From Methyloprofundus sp. (GTDB lineage: Bacteria > Pseudomonadota > Gammaproteobacteria > Methylococcales > Methylomonadaceae): DNA of 64,000 nucleotides. Both the position numbers and the translations under genes were made by a program. The stretch lies in NCBI GenBank assembly GCA_016592635.1, contig AP023240.1, positions 868,001-932,000 on the forward strand. The letters are read 5' to 3'. Below are positions 29,365 to 39,104 of this stretch, one piece after another. The notes beneath the pieces are model-generated. The model searched no databases. It was given only the letters and a program-made list of their open reading frames with translations, and had not been told where the DNA came from. Every line of letters starts with the position of its first letter. The stretch's first letter is position 1.

Positions 29365-29927
29365 ATTGCTTGCGACTCGCGCATTTTTTGTTCGATAGCT
29401 TGGGTAACCCATCCCCATGCTTCTCTTTCTCTCGGGCCTGCGGTTTTGTTAAAACCGATATGTAAGTAATCTAGCTCAGAATTTATTTTGCCGGCAGATA
29501 GGCGGTCTACGCGGCTGAGCAATATGGCTGCCTCTAAAACCGAAAATTGGGCGCGGTTAAAGCCTCTAAATGCTTTACGATTAACACGGTGTACGGCTTT
29601 GCAAAATAGTTTAGGGCGCACAGGGTCATCGTCAACATGGGTTAATTCAACTTCGCAATACGCTAAGGCATCGGTTAAATAATAACCGTCTATTTTGCTG
29701 GTTTTAGCAGAGTCCCAATTGTAGCGTCCTGTTAAACAGCCAGCAAAAATTCGGACATCATCACAGAAATTGATGGTTGCCGTTTTGGTGCTGAGGATAT
29801 TATCTAAAGTAGTCGAAGGGCGGAAGGGTAGAATAATAAATTCATCCCCAGCGACATGAATCCCCATCGGAGCCGTGTGCGGTTTACCTTCGTTATTTAG
29901 GGTGGTGACAATAGTTTCTTGGATCAT
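29361..29927 (-). CDS. DUF447-family protein of C1-cofactor gene clusters
   Basis: A 188-residue protein resembling the DUF447 family, a flavin-reductase-like split barrel found in methanogens and in methylotrophs with methanopterin-linked pathways. The start IQETIVTTLNNEGKPHTAPM is typical. No enzyme activity is established to my knowledge. It overlaps both neighbours by four bases (ATGA), so it is made together with the DHPS-like protein and MfnB, which supports a role in making or using methanopterin or methanofuran. Confidence 0.8.
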   Translation of the reverse strand: MIQETIVTTLNNEGKPHTAPMGIHVAGDEFIILPFRPSTTLDNILSTKTATINFCDDVRIFAGCLTGRYNWDSAKTSKIDGYYLTDALAYCEVELTHVDDDPVRPKLFCKAVHRVNRKAFRGFNRAQFSVLEAAILLSRVDRLSAGKINSELDYLHIGFNKTAGPREREAWGWVTQAIEQKMRESQAI

Positions 29928-31312
29928 GATTTTTTTAAAGTTGTGCCTGCGGGTTTGAAAGTATGCAGGTCTACTGTTTGTTCGTTAATTTTTGCAGCAC
30001 AGCCCCAATTTAAGGCTTGGTCTTGGTTAAATCGTTTGCCAAGTTGCCATGCTGTCTCAGCGCGAGCGAGTTCAACGCCTAAATAAAATGCGTGTCCAGC
30101 ATCGTCTTCTACCTGTAATTTGGGGTATAAATCAAAGGGATCAATAGCGGTATGTAGGCCGTCACGATTGTAGATATGCACGCCTTCTGTGCTAATTTGA
30201 ATACGAAAACTTGGGTCTTTTACTTGCGCAGCGAATTCCTCTATTTCATTGAGCTGATAAGGAAACGGTGTTGGTTCATGCAAGGCCATTAAGTCAGGAC
30301 TGATATGTTTGGGCAGAGTATTATGCGCTTTGGCGGCATGCATAATACGCCTAGCCATATCGGCTTCTTTGATGGCGCAACTAGCATGCTGACTCACTTC
30401 GGTTGCTAAAATATTGTTAATATTAAGTTCAGAGCACATGCCTAATAATATGGCATTCATACCTGCAGTATCAGCATGGGTTAGTTCGGTAATATTGCCT
30501 ACACCCAGCATCATATCAATATCAGGGTATTTTGTGCGCACTGCATGGTAACGGACTACTGACTCGGTAAAGCCAAAGTGAATCGGATCTAGAATCGGGT
30601 CGACAATAAACGCACGGTTTTTTTGTTGTAGAATTTCAACCACTCTATCTAGAGAACTTAAATCTGTGTGTTGTTCAGGAATAATGATCGGGGTGCTGTC
30701 TACTTCATCAGCAATCCATAAGGTGCTTTCGTGTAAACTAAGCATATAGTCTGCACCAGCTTGAGCACCACGCAATAAGTCATCTGCTTGTAGGGAATCA
30801 ATACTAACCCTAAAGCCTTCTTGCTTTAAAGTACGAATGATATCTTCCATATGCGGGAAGGGGGTATCAGGTAAGCAGCCAATATCAATCACATTGGCAC
30901 CATTATTTTTGTAATAATGTGCACGTGCCAATACATCATCAACACTCACATTAGGCGCATCGACAATTTCAGCAAAAATATTAACATCGTATTGACTTAA
31001 ATCAATATGTTGCGCTTGTTTGCCAAAAAATAGCGGTAAGTCTTTAAGTTCATCAGGGCCACGCTCCACAGGTACGCCGAGTGTTTGTGTCAGTGCATCC
31101 AAATCACCACGGCAACGCCCTGGTACAATAATGCGGTCAGCATTAAAAGTGTCTTTTAGGCGGCGGGCAATCATATCGGCAGTCATTAAAGCGGCTACTT
31201 TTACCCCGAGCTGGTGTATCGTATAACTGAATTCGGGCTGCATTTTGTCTAAGATTAGCTGCAGTTGCTTCTCAGCCAATTTGCCTGTTAAGAAAAGTAT
31301 GTGTTCACTCAT
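29924..31312 (-). CDS. Dihydropteroate synthase-like protein of methylotrophs
   Basis: A 462-residue protein. An N-terminal part of about 120 residues (RIIVPGRCRGDLDALTQ) precedes a pterin-binding TIM barrel (about 125-330: NNGANVIDIGCLPDTPFPHM, FRVSIDSLQ, FIVDPILDPIHFGF, MMLGVGNITEL). The barrel resembles DHPS but lacks the standard GILNVTPDSFSDGG and ESTRPG signatures, so it is unlikely to make folate; the true folP is divergent next door. Such proteins co-occur with methanopterin genes. The precise reaction is unknown to me. It is coupled by four-base overlaps on both sides. Confidence 0.85.
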   Translation of the reverse strand: MSEHILFLTGKLAEKQLQLILDKMQPEFSYTIHQLGVKVAALMTADMIARRLKDTFNADRIIVPGRCRGDLDALTQTLGVPVERGPDELKDLPLFFGKQAQHIDLSQYDVNIFAEIVDAPNVSVDDVLARAHYYKNNGANVIDIGCLPDTPFPHMEDIIRTLKQEGFRVSIDSLQADDLLRGAQAGADYMLSLHESTLWIADEVDSTPIIIPEQHTDLSSLDRVVEILQQKNRAFIVDPILDPIHFGFTESVVRYHAVRTKYPDIDMMLGVGNITELTHADTAGMNAILLGMCSELNINNILATEVSQHASCAIKEADMARRIMHAAKAHNTLPKHISPDLMALHEPTPFPYQLNEIEEFAAQVKDPSFRIQISTEGVHIYNRDGLHTAIDPFDLYPKLQVEDDAGHAFYLGVELARAETAWQLGKRFNQDQALNWGCAAKINEQTVDLHTFKPAGTTLKKS

Positions 31313-31848
31313 GACGCTAAAGTAGCGAGACGTTGCTGCAATGCTAGCTCAAGTTCGGTGACGCTTTCTACTACGGTGGTATATTCAAAACTGCGTATTT
31401 TTTCAGTTGCTTCCAGATCAATTTTACGCGGGTATACCATGACCTCACCACCAGGTGCGGTGGTTTTCATTTCTGGAGCAATATCACAGGGATAGACAAT
31501 ATTTTCAATGCGACATTTACCTGCTTGTGAATATAAATTAGTCACTAATGAGTCGGCAATGCCTAGTACGCACTTGGCTATGGTATTAGATGTGGTCGGT
31601 GCCAGTACTAATGTATGATAATATCCTTTATAAAATAAGCCGACTGGCGGTGCTGAAGCAGCTTTATCACGATAAATGCGCACTTTATCACGCAGGTCAT
31701 TAATGTGAATTCCATACATTTTTAAGACTTCTTCGCCCGCTTGGCTTAGGTATAAATCGACATTATCTAAAGTCAGCATAAGTGCGATGCACTCTTCTAT
31801 ATAATGTCCTGAACCGGTAACGGCCCATGCGATGCGAGGTTGATCCAT
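31309..31848 (-). CDS. Flavoprotein, probable dihydromethanopterin reductase (DmrB-like)
   Basis: A 179-residue protein of the phosphopantothenoylcysteine-decarboxylase-like flavoprotein fold. The N-terminal IAWAVTGSGHYIEECIALM and the middle TLVLAPTTSNTIAKCVLGIA are FMN-binding signatures of this fold. Archaeal DmrB and its bacterial homologues reduce dihydromethanopterin to tetrahydromethanopterin, and the operon context fits. First gene of the operon; its promoter lies in the 100-base gap shared with folP. Confidence 0.72.
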   Translation of the reverse strand: MDQPRIAWAVTGSGHYIEECIALMLTLDNVDLYLSQAGEEVLKMYGIHINDLRDKVRIYRDKAASAPPVGLFYKGYYHTLVLAPTTSNTIAKCVLGIADSLVTNLYSQAGKCRIENIVYPCDIAPEMKTTAPGGEVMVYPRKIDLEATEKIRSFEYTTVVESVTELELALQQRLATLAS

Positions 31849-31949
31849 TGCTTAGTGATAAAATGATATAAAAAAACCTTCTATTATATACGTTAACTTA
31901 CTGATAGTGGCGTATTTCTTAATAAAAAAACATTTATTTTGGAGTGGAT

Positions 31950-32780
31950 ATGAGTCTGTTTAGTAATATTACGCAGCCAATGCTTATGGGGATATTAAAT
32001 GTGACCCCTGACAGCTTCTCAGATGGTGGTGCATACACTGGTATTGACAGTGCCTTAGCACAAGTGCAAAAAATGCTGGATGAGGGTGTTGATATTATTG
32101 ATATTGGTGGCGAGTCTACCCGCCCAGGGGCGGAGTCGGTATCTGCCGAGGAACAAATTAAGCGAGTGGTGCCTGTTATTCAAGCAATCCGTGCAAATAT
32201 CTCGGCTGATATTGCCATCAGTATTGATACCACTCTCGGTACAGTCGCGGCAGCAGCGATTGATGCAGGAGCAACGTTGATTAATGATGTGGCTGCAGGA
32301 CTGCATGATAAGGCGATATTATCGGTCGCGGCTGAGCGTAATGTGCCTATTATATTGATGCATATGCAGGGGCAACCAAAAAACATGCAAACTGAGCCAT
32401 ATTATGCTGACGTGGTGCGTGAAGTGTTAACGCATTTGCGTGTGCGTATCGAGGCGGCATTAGTAGCGGGAGTCGCCAAGCATAATATCGCAATTGACCC
32501 AGGTATTGGTTTTGGTAAGCGTAAGCAGGATAACTTGGAGCTATTGGCACATTTGGGTAGTTTTGTAGAGACGGGCTACCCAGTTTTATTGGGAACCAGT
32601 CGCAAGCGTTTTATGGGTAGTATTTGTGCGGTTGAGCAACCGAGCGAGTTGGTAACTGCAACGGCGGTGACTACTGCACTTGGGGTGATGCAGGGTGTAC
32701 AGATGTTCAGGGTGCATGATGTAAAAGAAAATAAGCAGGCTTTGGATGTGGCTTGGGCGGTGAAGCAAGTAAGCGCGTAA
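31950..32780 (+). CDS. folP: Dihydropteroate synthase
   Basis: It condenses p-aminobenzoate with the dihydropterin pyrophosphate in folate synthesis. The signatures MGILNVTPDSFSDGG and DIGGESTRPGAESV are intact, followed by INDVAAGLHD, IDPGIGFGKR and GTSRKRFMG. I choose ATG 31950 (276 residues) since GGAG at 31941-31944 lies five bases ahead; a GTG at 31944 would overlap that ribosome site. It is transcribed away from the methanopterin operon and not next to glmM or ftsH as in E. coli, so the divergent pairing of a folate gene with an archaeal-type pterin operon is notable. Confidence 0.95.
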   Translation: MSLFSNITQPMLMGILNVTPDSFSDGGAYTGIDSALAQVQKMLDEGVDIIDIGGESTRPGAESVSAEEQIKRVVPVIQAIRANISADIAISIDTTLGTVAAAAIDAGATLINDVAAGLHDKAILSVAAERNVPIILMHMQGQPKNMQTEPYYADVVREVLTHLRVRIEAALVAGVAKHNIAIDPGIGFGKRKQDNLELLAHLGSFVETGYPVLLGTSRKRFMGSICAVEQPSELVTATAVTTALGVMQGVQMFRVHDVKENKQALDVAWAVKQVSA

Positions 32781-32847
32781 CCCATGCGACTACATGGAAA
32801 GTGCATTTATGCCCAAAAAAGTACATTAAATTTTTATGTTTGATCAC

Positions 32848-34128
32848 TCACATATTTACAATAATCTGATCCGCAAACTCACTACATTTAACTTCGTGGG
32901 CATCCTGCATTAAGCGTGCAAAATCATAAGTAACCTGTTTACCGCTAATGGCTGCATTCATTGCCTGAATCAGTATGTCGGCTGCTTCGGTCCAGCCAAG
33001 ATAGCGTAATAGCATTTCCCCAGAAAGAATTAAGGAACCTGGGTTGACCTTATCCAAGTTGGCATATTTAGGCGCAGTACCATGGGTGGCTTCAAAAATG
33101 GCGGTGCCTGTCTGATAGTTGATATTGCCACCAGGGGCGATACCAATACCGCCAACTTGGGCAGCTAAGGCATCTGATAAATAATCACCATTAAGATTCA
33201 TGGTCGCAATCACATCAAATTCTTCCGGGCGAGTCAGTACTTGTTGCAAACTAATATCGGCAATCGCATCTTTAATAAAAATACGACCACTTGCTAATGC
33301 AGCAGCTTGCTCTTGGTTGGCTGCAGGTTCTCCGTGCTCAGCCTTGGTTTGTTGCCATTGTAGGTCGGTATAAGTCTGCTCAGGAAATTCACGGGTCGCC
33401 AAGGCATAGGCCCAATTGCGAAACGCACCTTCGGTGAATTTCATGATATTACCTTTATGCACAATGGTGACGCTTTTGCGCTTATTGTTAATGGCATATT
33501 CAATAGCGGAACGAATCAAACGCTCAGTGCCTTCCTTCGAAATAGGTTTAATGCCGATGCCTGAGCTTTCCGGAAAACGAATTTTACTAAAGCGTTCTGG
33601 GAAGTTTTCTTGTAGTAGTTTTAAAAATTTAGTACTATCAGCACTGCCTTGTTCAAATTCAATGCCCGCATAAATATCTTCAGTATTTTCCCGAAAAATA
33701 ACCATATCAACAGCAGCAGGATTTTTGACGGGTGAAGGTACGCCTTTAAACCAGCGTACCGGGCGTAAGCATACATATAAATCCAGCTTTTGTCTTAACG
33801 CAACATTTAGCGAATGAATGCCGCCGCCAATAGGTGTGGTTAATGGACCTTTGATAGCTACTTTGTATTTTTGACAAGCGGCAATGGTTTCGTCAGGCAA
33901 CCAGTTATCAAACTTGTTTTTGGCTTTCTCGCCCGCATAAATTTCTAGCCAATGAATTTGTCTTTGCTTACCATAGGCAGCTTTAACGGCAGCGTCGAGC
34001 ACGCGCTCTGTGGCTCGCCAAATATCAGGGCCGGAACCATCGCCTTCAATAAAAGGAATAATAGGTTTATCTGGTACTTGTAACTGGTCGGCTACTATTG
34101 ATATGCTGCTGTAGTTTGCAATGCTCAT
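32848..34128 (-). CDS. icd: Isocitrate dehydrogenase, NADP-type homodimeric family
   Basis: A 426-residue TCA-cycle enzyme making 2-oxoglutarate and CO2. Seen are [14 protein letters not shown] at the N-terminus, the substrate loop [19 protein letters not shown] with the Ser that AceK phosphorylates in E. coli, [13 protein letters not shown], and NADP-region [10 protein letters not shown] with [12 protein letters not shown]. The next gene on the same strand is 18 bases upstream, suggesting cotranscription with the Gfo/Idh/MocA oxidoreductase. Confidence 0.96.
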   Translation of the reverse strand: MSIANYSSISIVADQLQVPDKPIIPFIEGDGSGPDIWRATERVLDAAVKAAYGKQRQIHWLEIYAGEKAKNKFDNWLPDETIAACQKYKVAIKGPLTTPIGGGIHSLNVALRQKLDLYVCLRPVRWFKGVPSPVKNPAAVDMVIFRENTEDIYAGIEFEQGSADSTKFLKLLQENFPERFSKIRFPESSGIGIKPISKEGTERLIRSAIEYAINNKRKSVTIVHKGNIMKFTEGAFRNWAYALATREFPEQTYTDLQWQQTKAEHGEPAANQEQAAALASGRIFIKDAIADISLQQVLTRPEEFDVIATMNLNGDYLSDALAAQVGGIGIAPGGNINYQTGTAIFEATHGTAPKYANLDKVNPGSLILSGEMLLRYLGWTEAADILIQAMNAAISGKQVTYDFARLMQDAHEVKCSEFADQIIVNM

Positions 34129-34146
34129 GTTTGGCTCCTGATGCTG

Positions 34147-35163
34147 TTAACGCAGTAGAATGGTGCGGCCTAGCTCTACGGATTGTAATGCGGCAACGAT
34201 AATCTCACAGTTAGCTTTTGCATCTTGCAAACTTAATTGCAAGGGCTTATTGTTTAGTACGCAATCACAAAAATGCTCAACTTCTAATTGGAAATGGTTG
34301 GCTAGAGTCAAGGTTTCTGTGTGTGATCCTTCGGAATCGCTAGTCCATGATATGATCGGTTCTTCAGTTTGTTTGGCCCAAACGTTATGACACTTGATGC
34401 CGCCTTTGGTGCCAATGATTTCATATTCGGCACGGCGTGCATGTTCAAAACTAAAATCAAACTGTGCATATCGGCCATTACTAAAATCAATAGTGCCGCT
34501 ACTGCTAATATCAGCATCATGTTCGTTATGCTTAGCCATCGCAGACACGGCAAGGGCAGGTGTGCTGCCGAAATGAAATCTGGCCGCATGAATAGCATAA
34601 CAACCAATATCCCACATGGCTCCGCCGCCATCGCTAATAGAGCGGTCAACTCGATATAAACGTGCGGGTTGCATGGGGTAGGCAAAAGAGGTGCGCACGG
34701 TACGAACTTCGCCAATAGCACCTGAATTGATGATGTCTTGAATGCGTTGATGTTGTGGGTGAAAGCGGTACATAAAGCCTTCCATTACCAATACTTGCTT
34801 TTGTTTGGCTGCGGCGGTAATCTTATCGATATCCTTGGGGTTTAAAGCCATCGGTTTTTCGCATAAAACATGTTTGCCTTGTTTTATGGCGCGCAAAGTC
34901 CATTCGGCATGATCTTGAGTGGCAAGTGGTATATAGACGGCTTGTACATCGGGATCATTGAGTACTGCATCTGGGTGTTGATAGATGCGTACGTTTTCAA
35001 TGTCGGGGGCGTATTCTGCTAGAGTGGCTTCAGCAGCGCCTGCTCTACGACTGGCAATGGCAATCAGTTCGCTATTTTTGGCAGTGGTAATGGCAGGCAT
35101 TAACTGTTGGTTAATGCGCGCAGCACCTAATATTCCCCAGCGTAATTTACTTGGTGTCGACAT
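34147..35163 (-). CDS. Gfo/Idh/MocA-family oxidoreductase
   Basis: A 338-residue NAD(P)-dependent dehydrogenase with an N-terminal Rossmann fold (RWGILGAARINQQLMPAI) and the family motif KHVLCEKPMALNPKD (about residues 96-110). The C-terminal half is the usual alpha/beta substrate domain, with DIGCYAIHAARFHFG. Members act on sugars, inositols or pterin-related compounds; the substrate cannot be told here. It lies just upstream of icd on the same strand. Confidence 0.88.
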   Translation of the reverse strand: MSTPSKLRWGILGAARINQQLMPAITTAKNSELIAIASRRAGAAEATLAEYAPDIENVRIYQHPDAVLNDPDVQAVYIPLATQDHAEWTLRAIKQGKHVLCEKPMALNPKDIDKITAAAKQKQVLVMEGFMYRFHPQHQRIQDIINSGAIGEVRTVRTSFAYPMQPARLYRVDRSISDGGGAMWDIGCYAIHAARFHFGSTPALAVSAMAKHNEHDADISSSGTIDFSNGRYAQFDFSFEHARRAEYEIIGTKGGIKCHNVWAKQTEEPIISWTSDSEGSHTETLTLANHFQLEVEHFCDCVLNNKPLQLSLQDAKANCEIIVAALQSVELGRTILLR

Positions 35164-35245
35164 GGCTTATAGCTCCCTTTTGTTATGGTTGGTTTAAGGG
35201 AAGTATATACGCAGTGTAAGAGAAATTGTAGGATATTTAGCTTAT

Positions 35246-36433
35246 TTAATGAAAAGGATGTTCTAGCCATTTTTGATGATGTTGGTGCATTTCCATTAGT
35301 CCTTTAGCTTCTAAATGATGCAATAATTTAATGACTTCAGTGGAATGGTCAGATAATTCCTGCACAAAAGGGAAATAATCTTTTTTGGTTTTTTCTGCAA
35401 TAACCATATCTACTAGTCTATTAGCTGTGTTATGCAGATGCTGGTGAGCTTTGTCCAATGCCTCAATTTCATCATGTTGGTGATGTTCTTTTCCTAATCC
35501 ATTAATCCACTTGCCTAATTTGCAGTCCCAGTGTGATAGCTCGGGAAGTTGCGCAATGATGCCTGCTTTATTTTGACTAGCCGAATATTTCATGATTAAA
35601 CTAATCAGTTTTTTGCGCCACTGTATGTGATCTAATAAAGACATGTGCAATAGCCCGATGGGTAGGCCTGAAAAGCGTAGGTCTTCAGCTATAAAATCAA
35701 TAAATTCATCTAAAGGCAAGGGTTTGCTAATCCAGAAGCCTTGAGATTTGGTACAGCCTGATTCTAATAATAATTGATATTGTTCTTCTGACTCAATACC
35801 TTCAGCAATAATATCAATGCCTAACTCATGTCCTATACGAATGCTATTTTGGATAATGGATAGGTGTTTTGGACTATCTAACATTTGCTCAATGAGGGAC
35901 ATATCTAGTTTTAGTCCAGAAAAAGGCCATTGGCTAAAGACTTCCATTGAGGCAAAGCCTGTTCCAAAATCATCCATGGAAATGCGAATACCTGCATCGC
36001 ATAATTTGCTTATGTTTTCTTTAATGGTATCGCTGGCGATGATGGCTGATGTTTCCGTGAGTTCTACTTCTATAAATTTTGGATCAATCGACAGTTGCTT
36101 TAAAACTTTGGCTGTTTTGTCAACTAAAAGTGTGTCGGCAAGATCTTGAGCCGAGACATTAAACGAAATGGCTATGGGTTTTATATCAAGAATGATTACC
36201 AAGTCTCTAATAAGTTTATCCAGCATGCTCAGCGTGATTTCTTTAATCAACCAAGATTTTTCGGCAATGGGAATAAAGTCATTAGGGGGAATAATAGAAC
36301 CATCGGCTTTAATCCAACGAATTAACGCTTCTGCTCCAACAACTTTTCCTGTGATAAAGGATACTTTGGGCTGGTAATAATAAACAAGCTCATTATTTTT
36401 GAGTGCTTGTAATATTGCATGCTCAGTTATCAT
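35246..36433 (-). CDS. EAL c-di-GMP phosphodiesterase fused to a CZB zinc-sensing domain
   Basis: A 395-residue cytosolic protein. Residues about 8-240 are an EAL domain with intact catalytic positions: GAEALIRW, SFNVSAQDL, EVELTETSAI, MDDFGTGFASME, LKLDMS and IIAEGIESEEQ, so hydrolysis of c-di-GMP is expected. The C-terminal 140 residues resemble a chemoreceptor zinc-binding (CZB) domain: HIQWRKKL, HWDCKLGKWINGLG and HQHLHNTANR give the His-Cys-His-His set. CZB is known from chemoreceptors and from the diguanylate cyclase DgcZ; joining it to EAL would let zinc or oxidants of the Cys control c-di-GMP breakdown. The tail is His-rich. Confidence 0.82.
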   Translation of the reverse strand: MITEHAILQALKNNELVYYYQPKVSFITGKVVGAEALIRWIKADGSIIPPNDFIPIAEKSWLIKEITLSMLDKLIRDLVIILDIKPIAISFNVSAQDLADTLLVDKTAKVLKQLSIDPKFIEVELTETSAIIASDTIKENISKLCDAGIRISMDDFGTGFASMEVFSQWPFSGLKLDMSLIEQMLDSPKHLSIIQNSIRIGHELGIDIIAEGIESEEQYQLLLESGCTKSQGFWISKPLPLDEFIDFIAEDLRFSGLPIGLLHMSLLDHIQWRKKLISLIMKYSASQNKAGIIAQLPELSHWDCKLGKWINGLGKEHHQHDEIEALDKAHQHLHNTANRLVDMVIAEKTKKDYFPFVQELSDHSTEVIKLLHHLEAKGLMEMHQHHQKWLEHPFH

Positions 36434-36620
36434 TATGTTTTAAAAAAATACCTTTATACAGTTGTATGAGAAGTGTCAGTGTACCATTAATTGTGGCTTG
36501 GGAAGGGTGACGGTTCTATCAATTTTCATGATTGTTTGTGGCTTGGCAAGAAATATATTTGCCAGTATATATTTGATGACTGCATACAATTCTGCGAGAC
36601 TACGCGATTCCAAGAAATGC

Positions 36621-37628
36621 TTAAACGACAATGCGCTCCATCAAATAACATAAGCAGTCTTGTTGAATAACCCGCTCGTCTAAGGTCAGCATCGAAGGCA
36701 TGGTGGTGCGTTTGATTTGTAATTGTTTTTGCTGCAATTTAAAAAACTGATGGGTTATATCTTTCCCCTGTTCATTAATAGCTTGAACAGGAATATCAGT
36801 GTTGCCTTGTACAAAACCAAAGCAAGTTTCTGCGGCAATTTCAGTAAAGTTCATACGCTCTAGGTTTTGATCAAATAACAAATCTGCTTGGGTATCATGG
36901 AAGCTAAAGCTGACCCCCGGCTTTACTTTTACTTGTGCAGTGGTATGAAATACATCAATATCTTGCGGGTAGACGGGGTGGGTTGCCAATTCAGTTAGAT
37001 GTAAGCAAGCATCTAGGTATGTAAACGCATGTTCAGTGCCATTTTGTATGCCTGGACGGCCACATTCTAAGGTTACTGCTGGGCAGAGTTCTGCAAAAGC
37101 AGAAGATTGCACGCCGACGGGCCTGAGAAAGTAGACGACTAAACGACCAAATAGATTAGCTAATTGTAGGTAAGTATTATCTAATTTGTTTATGCAAGCG
37201 TAGTGTGGGTTAAGACCAGTATTGTTGTGGATATCAACACTGGCAAATACTTGCTTATTACGCATCACTGCTACTATCTCATTAGCAAAGAGCATTTCCG
37301 GGCAATGTGCTAGCTCGGTACTAGGCCAAATACGATTGTAATCAGGCTGTTTATCTAAGCGGCGTAAGCTATGTTGGGCGGCTAAAGTATTGCCAAAAAA
37401 TAGTGACAGGGCTCGGGGCAATGTTTGCTCTGCATATTTATTGAGTAGATTTTGTATGGCTAAAAAACCAGTGGTTTCATTACCGTGTAGTAGCACGGAA
37501 ACGAATAAAGGTTCGGGGTGTTTACCTGGTAAATGCAATAAAGTGGGTTGCGGAAAAATATGATGTAATTCCGTAGGAGCACAAGTAAGTAGTTCCTTAG
37601 GGTACGTTGTTATTTGTTGAAGTTGCAT
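36621..37628 (-). CDS. M14-family / succinylglutamate desuccinylase-like zinc hydrolase
   Basis: A 335-residue protein of the AstE/AspA branch of zinc carboxypeptidases. Zinc ligands are seen in VLLHGNETTG (His, Glu) and in SVDIHNNTGLNPHYAC (His); AVTLECGRPG later holds the likely catalytic Glu. It is followed by a variable C-terminal part of about 100 residues. It begins four bases after the GCS2-type ligase gene; such pairs recur in proteobacteria but the pathway is not known to me. The substrate could be an acylated or gamma-glutamylated amino acid. Confidence 0.78.
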   Translation of the reverse strand: MQLQQITTYPKELLTCAPTELHHIFPQPTLLHLPGKHPEPLFVSVLLHGNETTGFLAIQNLLNKYAEQTLPRALSLFFGNTLAAQHSLRRLDKQPDYNRIWPSTELAHCPEMLFANEIVAVMRNKQVFASVDIHNNTGLNPHYACINKLDNTYLQLANLFGRLVVYFLRPVGVQSSAFAELCPAVTLECGRPGIQNGTEHAFTYLDACLHLTELATHPVYPQDIDVFHTTAQVKVKPGVSFSFHDTQADLLFDQNLERMNFTEIAAETCFGFVQGNTDIPVQAINEQGKDITHQFFKLQQKQLQIKRTTMPSMLTLDERVIQQDCLCYLMERIVV

Positions 37629-37632
37629 AATA

Positions 37633-39066
37633 TTAGTAGAGTTCCCACTGGCTCACAGGTGTTTCTGAGTCTTGGTGCTGTAAATAGGCCTTAGTCATAC
37701 TTTGTAAATCGGCACCCTCTTGTTGCATAAACTGACGCTGCCATTGGCTGCCCGTTTGTTTATTCGCAATACGTGCTGCAATGATGTTTAAATAAGTGGC
37801 AATATCACTATTATCAATATTTAAAGATTGTAGACCCTGACGTGCTCTAGGTAATAACTCGGTTTGTATTAATTTCTGTAAATGATGCTTGTTGCCGTCA
37901 AACCACACGATATGGCTATCTAAACCAAAGCGAGCAGCTTGGTAAAAATTATCTTTTGCTTGTGCAAAAGGCAGGGGCGTGCCCTCAGCAATGATCTCAT
38001 CACATAAATTTTTAGCCAACCCATAATAAAATGCAGCATTGGCAATTGAATCTATAACTGTTGGTCCAGCTGATGGAGTGCGGTGCTCTATTCTAATGTG
38101 CGGTGTGCCATCAGCATCAAAGCCAATCAACGGCCGGTTCCAGCGCCAGATAGTGCCATTATGCAGACGTAAATGCTCGAATTTCTCAATGGGATCCGTA
38201 AATAATTCAGGTAATAGTACGGGGAAATGCTCTAAGTTCTCATTAAAACACTCCATAATAGATGTGCGTGCATAGTCAGAGCCAAAACTAACACGGCGCA
38301 AAGGGCCACGCATGGCACCACCATAGCCCCCAGTTTCTATTGCTTGTTCAAAGAGTGGAATGCGCGATTCATGCCATAGGTCTTTACCAAATAAGTACGG
38401 GGCATTAGCGCAGCTAGCAACGATAGCGGCTGAAGCAATAATGGATGCATTATAAAAATGGTGTGCTTGCCGTAACGGAATTTGAGTGTGGAGCTGTAAG
38501 GATGTAGTCGCGGATTCCAGCATAACATCATGGTGGTCAAATTTTAGATGTTCTATGCCGACTATATCTAAATTAATAGGCTTGCCGCGTGCTTTAAGGA
38601 TTTGTTCATTCAGTACCCGATAGCGGTTCATGTCTGACATGTTGGCTAAATTCATGGCAGATGCTTTTAAGGTGGGCAGTGTGCCGATGATCAGAATATG
38701 GTTATCTAGTTCTCGGGCATGGGTACTGGCTTTCTCCCAAGTTGCCAGCAGGTTTGTGTGTAATGTACTAAAGACATTGCTGGTTAATCTATGTGGGATA
38801 CTATTCAGTTCGATATTAAATTTAGCCAGTTCAGGAAAGGCTAATGGGTCATTCAGGTTTTGTAAAAAAGAGATATTGTTAGGGCTAGCCTGCATGGCAT
38901 TATCAATTAACCATGCTTCAATTTCAAATCCCGCAGTCAACGGTTGTTGTGAACATTGCTCTTGATCAATGAGTTTTTGTAGGTATTGCGTTTCTTGAGT
39001 TAATCGCTGATGAAATTCATTAAAGTCATTTGCATGAAAGCAATCGGCATTTATTTCCTGTCCCAT
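37633..39066 (-). CDS. GCS2-type carboxylate-amine ligase (glutamate-cysteine ligase family)
   Basis: A 477-residue ATP-grasp-like ligase related to the glutamate-cysteine ligase 2 family. Typical features are TAGFEIEAWLID near residue 45, FNIELNSIPH, a central SLQLHTQIP, and the PHIRIEHRTPSAGPTVIDS segment. It is longer than and distinct from E. coli GshA. The gene pairs with the M14-type hydrolase four bases downstream, so ligase and hydrolase are made together. The amine partner is unknown. Confidence 0.75.
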   Translation of the reverse strand: MGQEINADCFHANDFNEFHQRLTQETQYLQKLIDQEQCSQQPLTAGFEIEAWLIDNAMQASPNNISFLQNLNDPLAFPELAKFNIELNSIPHRLTSNVFSTLHTNLLATWEKASTHARELDNHILIIGTLPTLKASAMNLANMSDMNRYRVLNEQILKARGKPINLDIVGIEHLKFDHHDVMLESATTSLQLHTQIPLRQAHHFYNASIIASAAIVASCANAPYLFGKDLWHESRIPLFEQAIETGGYGGAMRGPLRRVSFGSDYARTSIMECFNENLEHFPVLLPELFTDPIEKFEHLRLHNGTIWRWNRPLIGFDADGTPHIRIEHRTPSAGPTVIDSIANAAFYYGLAKNLCDEIIAEGTPLPFAQAKDNFYQAARFGLDSHIVWFDGNKHHLQKLIQTELLPRARQGLQSLNIDNSDIATYLNIIAARIANKQTGSQWQRQFMQQEGADLQSMTKAYLQHQDSETPVSQWELY

Positions 39067-39104
39067 AGGTAAGCTCGTTAGTATGTGGCTAAGGCATTAT
39101 ATCT

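Noticed and set aside
29365..29418. N-terminal extension of mfnB
   Set aside because: Overlaps the DUF447 gene by 58 bases, whereas the inner ATG gives a normal ATGA overlap.
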